64,000 bases of DNA from Meghimatium bilineatum. Its lineage: Eukaryota; Mollusca; Gastropoda; Stylommatophora; Philomycidae. The stretch's first letter is position 1. Each line of letters begins with the position of its first letter. Below are positions 63,556 to 64,000 of this stretch, in pieces. The notes under the pieces were generated by a model that saw nothing but the letters and a program-made list of their open reading frames with translations, did no database searches and was not told the origin of the DNA. The DNA lies in contig CM067298.1 of the NCBI GenBank assembly GCA_034231615.1, positions 37,764,127 to 37,828,126 on the forward strand. The letters run 5' to 3'. A program made the position numbers and the translations under genes.

Positions 63556-64000
63556 TACAATGTGTCGATCAAAATCGCTACCAATAACAAATGCCAATAT
63601 TTCTTACTGTATACTATTAATAACAGATCGACCATATTTTTATTATCTATTAGGCAAACGCAACAGATTTTAGTAGCAACTCACCATGTAGATCTCAGCA
63701 TGTGGACTTTTAGTGGTCCAAAAGATATCAAAATGGTATTCTATCTCTCTCCGCATGTTTTGAAGCATCTGCGGTGTGTTGGATGCAGATGCATTATTTA
63801 TTCGCTGCCGAAGATCATCTAGTCCCTGCTATGAAATTTGAAAAAGGTTTTTACGTATCCCCATGGAAAAGAAATCTAAGGGGTCAAATCTGATGACCTT
63901 GGTGGTCATTTAATGGGACTCAATCTTTTAATTCATCTGTCTTTAAATTCTTGATAAAAGTAGTTTCTTACTTCATCGACATAGTGTGAAACTGCTCCAT
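63556..64000 (-). pseudogene. IS630/Tc1-type transposon, cut by window end
   Basis: The left end TGTGTCGATCAAAATCGCTA, CCAATAACAAATGCCAATAT matches 15343-15380. The minus strand gives TPQMLQNMRREIEYHFDIF and, beyond it, the segment equivalent to WIGRLGPIEW, altered. Same family as 15337-16215; transposase decayed. Confidence 0.65.

Overview
This window is animal nuclear DNA: AT-rich, intron-bearing and very dense in transposon remains. I see no operons, ribosome-binding sites, rRNA or CRISPR. The mix of tRNA-headed SINEs, several non-LTR retrotransposon (LINE) lineages, an RNase-H-bearing LINE, a Penelope-like element, a mariner and pogo-like MITEs suits an invertebrate, perhaps a mollusc or another lophotrochozoan. 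The sequence alone does not fix the species.

One host gene is clear. It lies on the + strand and spans about 20 kb (coding 30307-50730) in seven coding exons. All six introns are GT-AG and every junction stays in frame, giving 665 residues. The product is an inhibitor-of-apoptosis (IAP/BIRC) protein with three BIR zinc domains, a Ser/Pro linker, a UBA domain, a long heptad-repeat coiled coil and a C-terminal C3HC4 RING. The coiled coil sits where vertebrate cIAPs carry a CARD. It is built from 21-nt tandem units in two separate exons.

Layout. 1-30 kb holds no recognisable host exon. It contains LINE fragments, SINEs, MITEs, an unusual GC-rich block (6.1-7.5 kb), degenerate IS630/Tc1-type transposase DNA (15.3-16.2 kb) and many copies of a 3'-(GAA)n dispersed repeat called RepA here. 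30-50.7 kb is the IAP gene. Its introns hold a mariner that looks complete (32462-33796, antisense in intron 1), a 54-bp minisatellite split by a SINE (intron 3), same-orientation LINE tails flanking exon 5, and a LINE nested in a Penelope-type repeat (intron 6). 51-64 kb again lacks a recognisable host gene. It contains a Penelope-like fossil with inverted arms (52.4-55.6 kb), a (TA)n palindrome, a ~60-bp minisatellite in two blocks and a second IS630/Tc1-type copy cut by the window edge.

Local names. L-A: LINE with an RNase H domain and a (CTAA)n tail. L-B: LINE with a (TAGA)n-type tail. L-C, L-D, L-E and L-F: other LINE 3' lineages. RepA: 200-280 bp retroposon with a (GAA)n tail. RepA2: shorter relative of RepA. 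RepC: AT-rich dispersed repeat. Family calls rest on reading translations by eye; no database search was possible.
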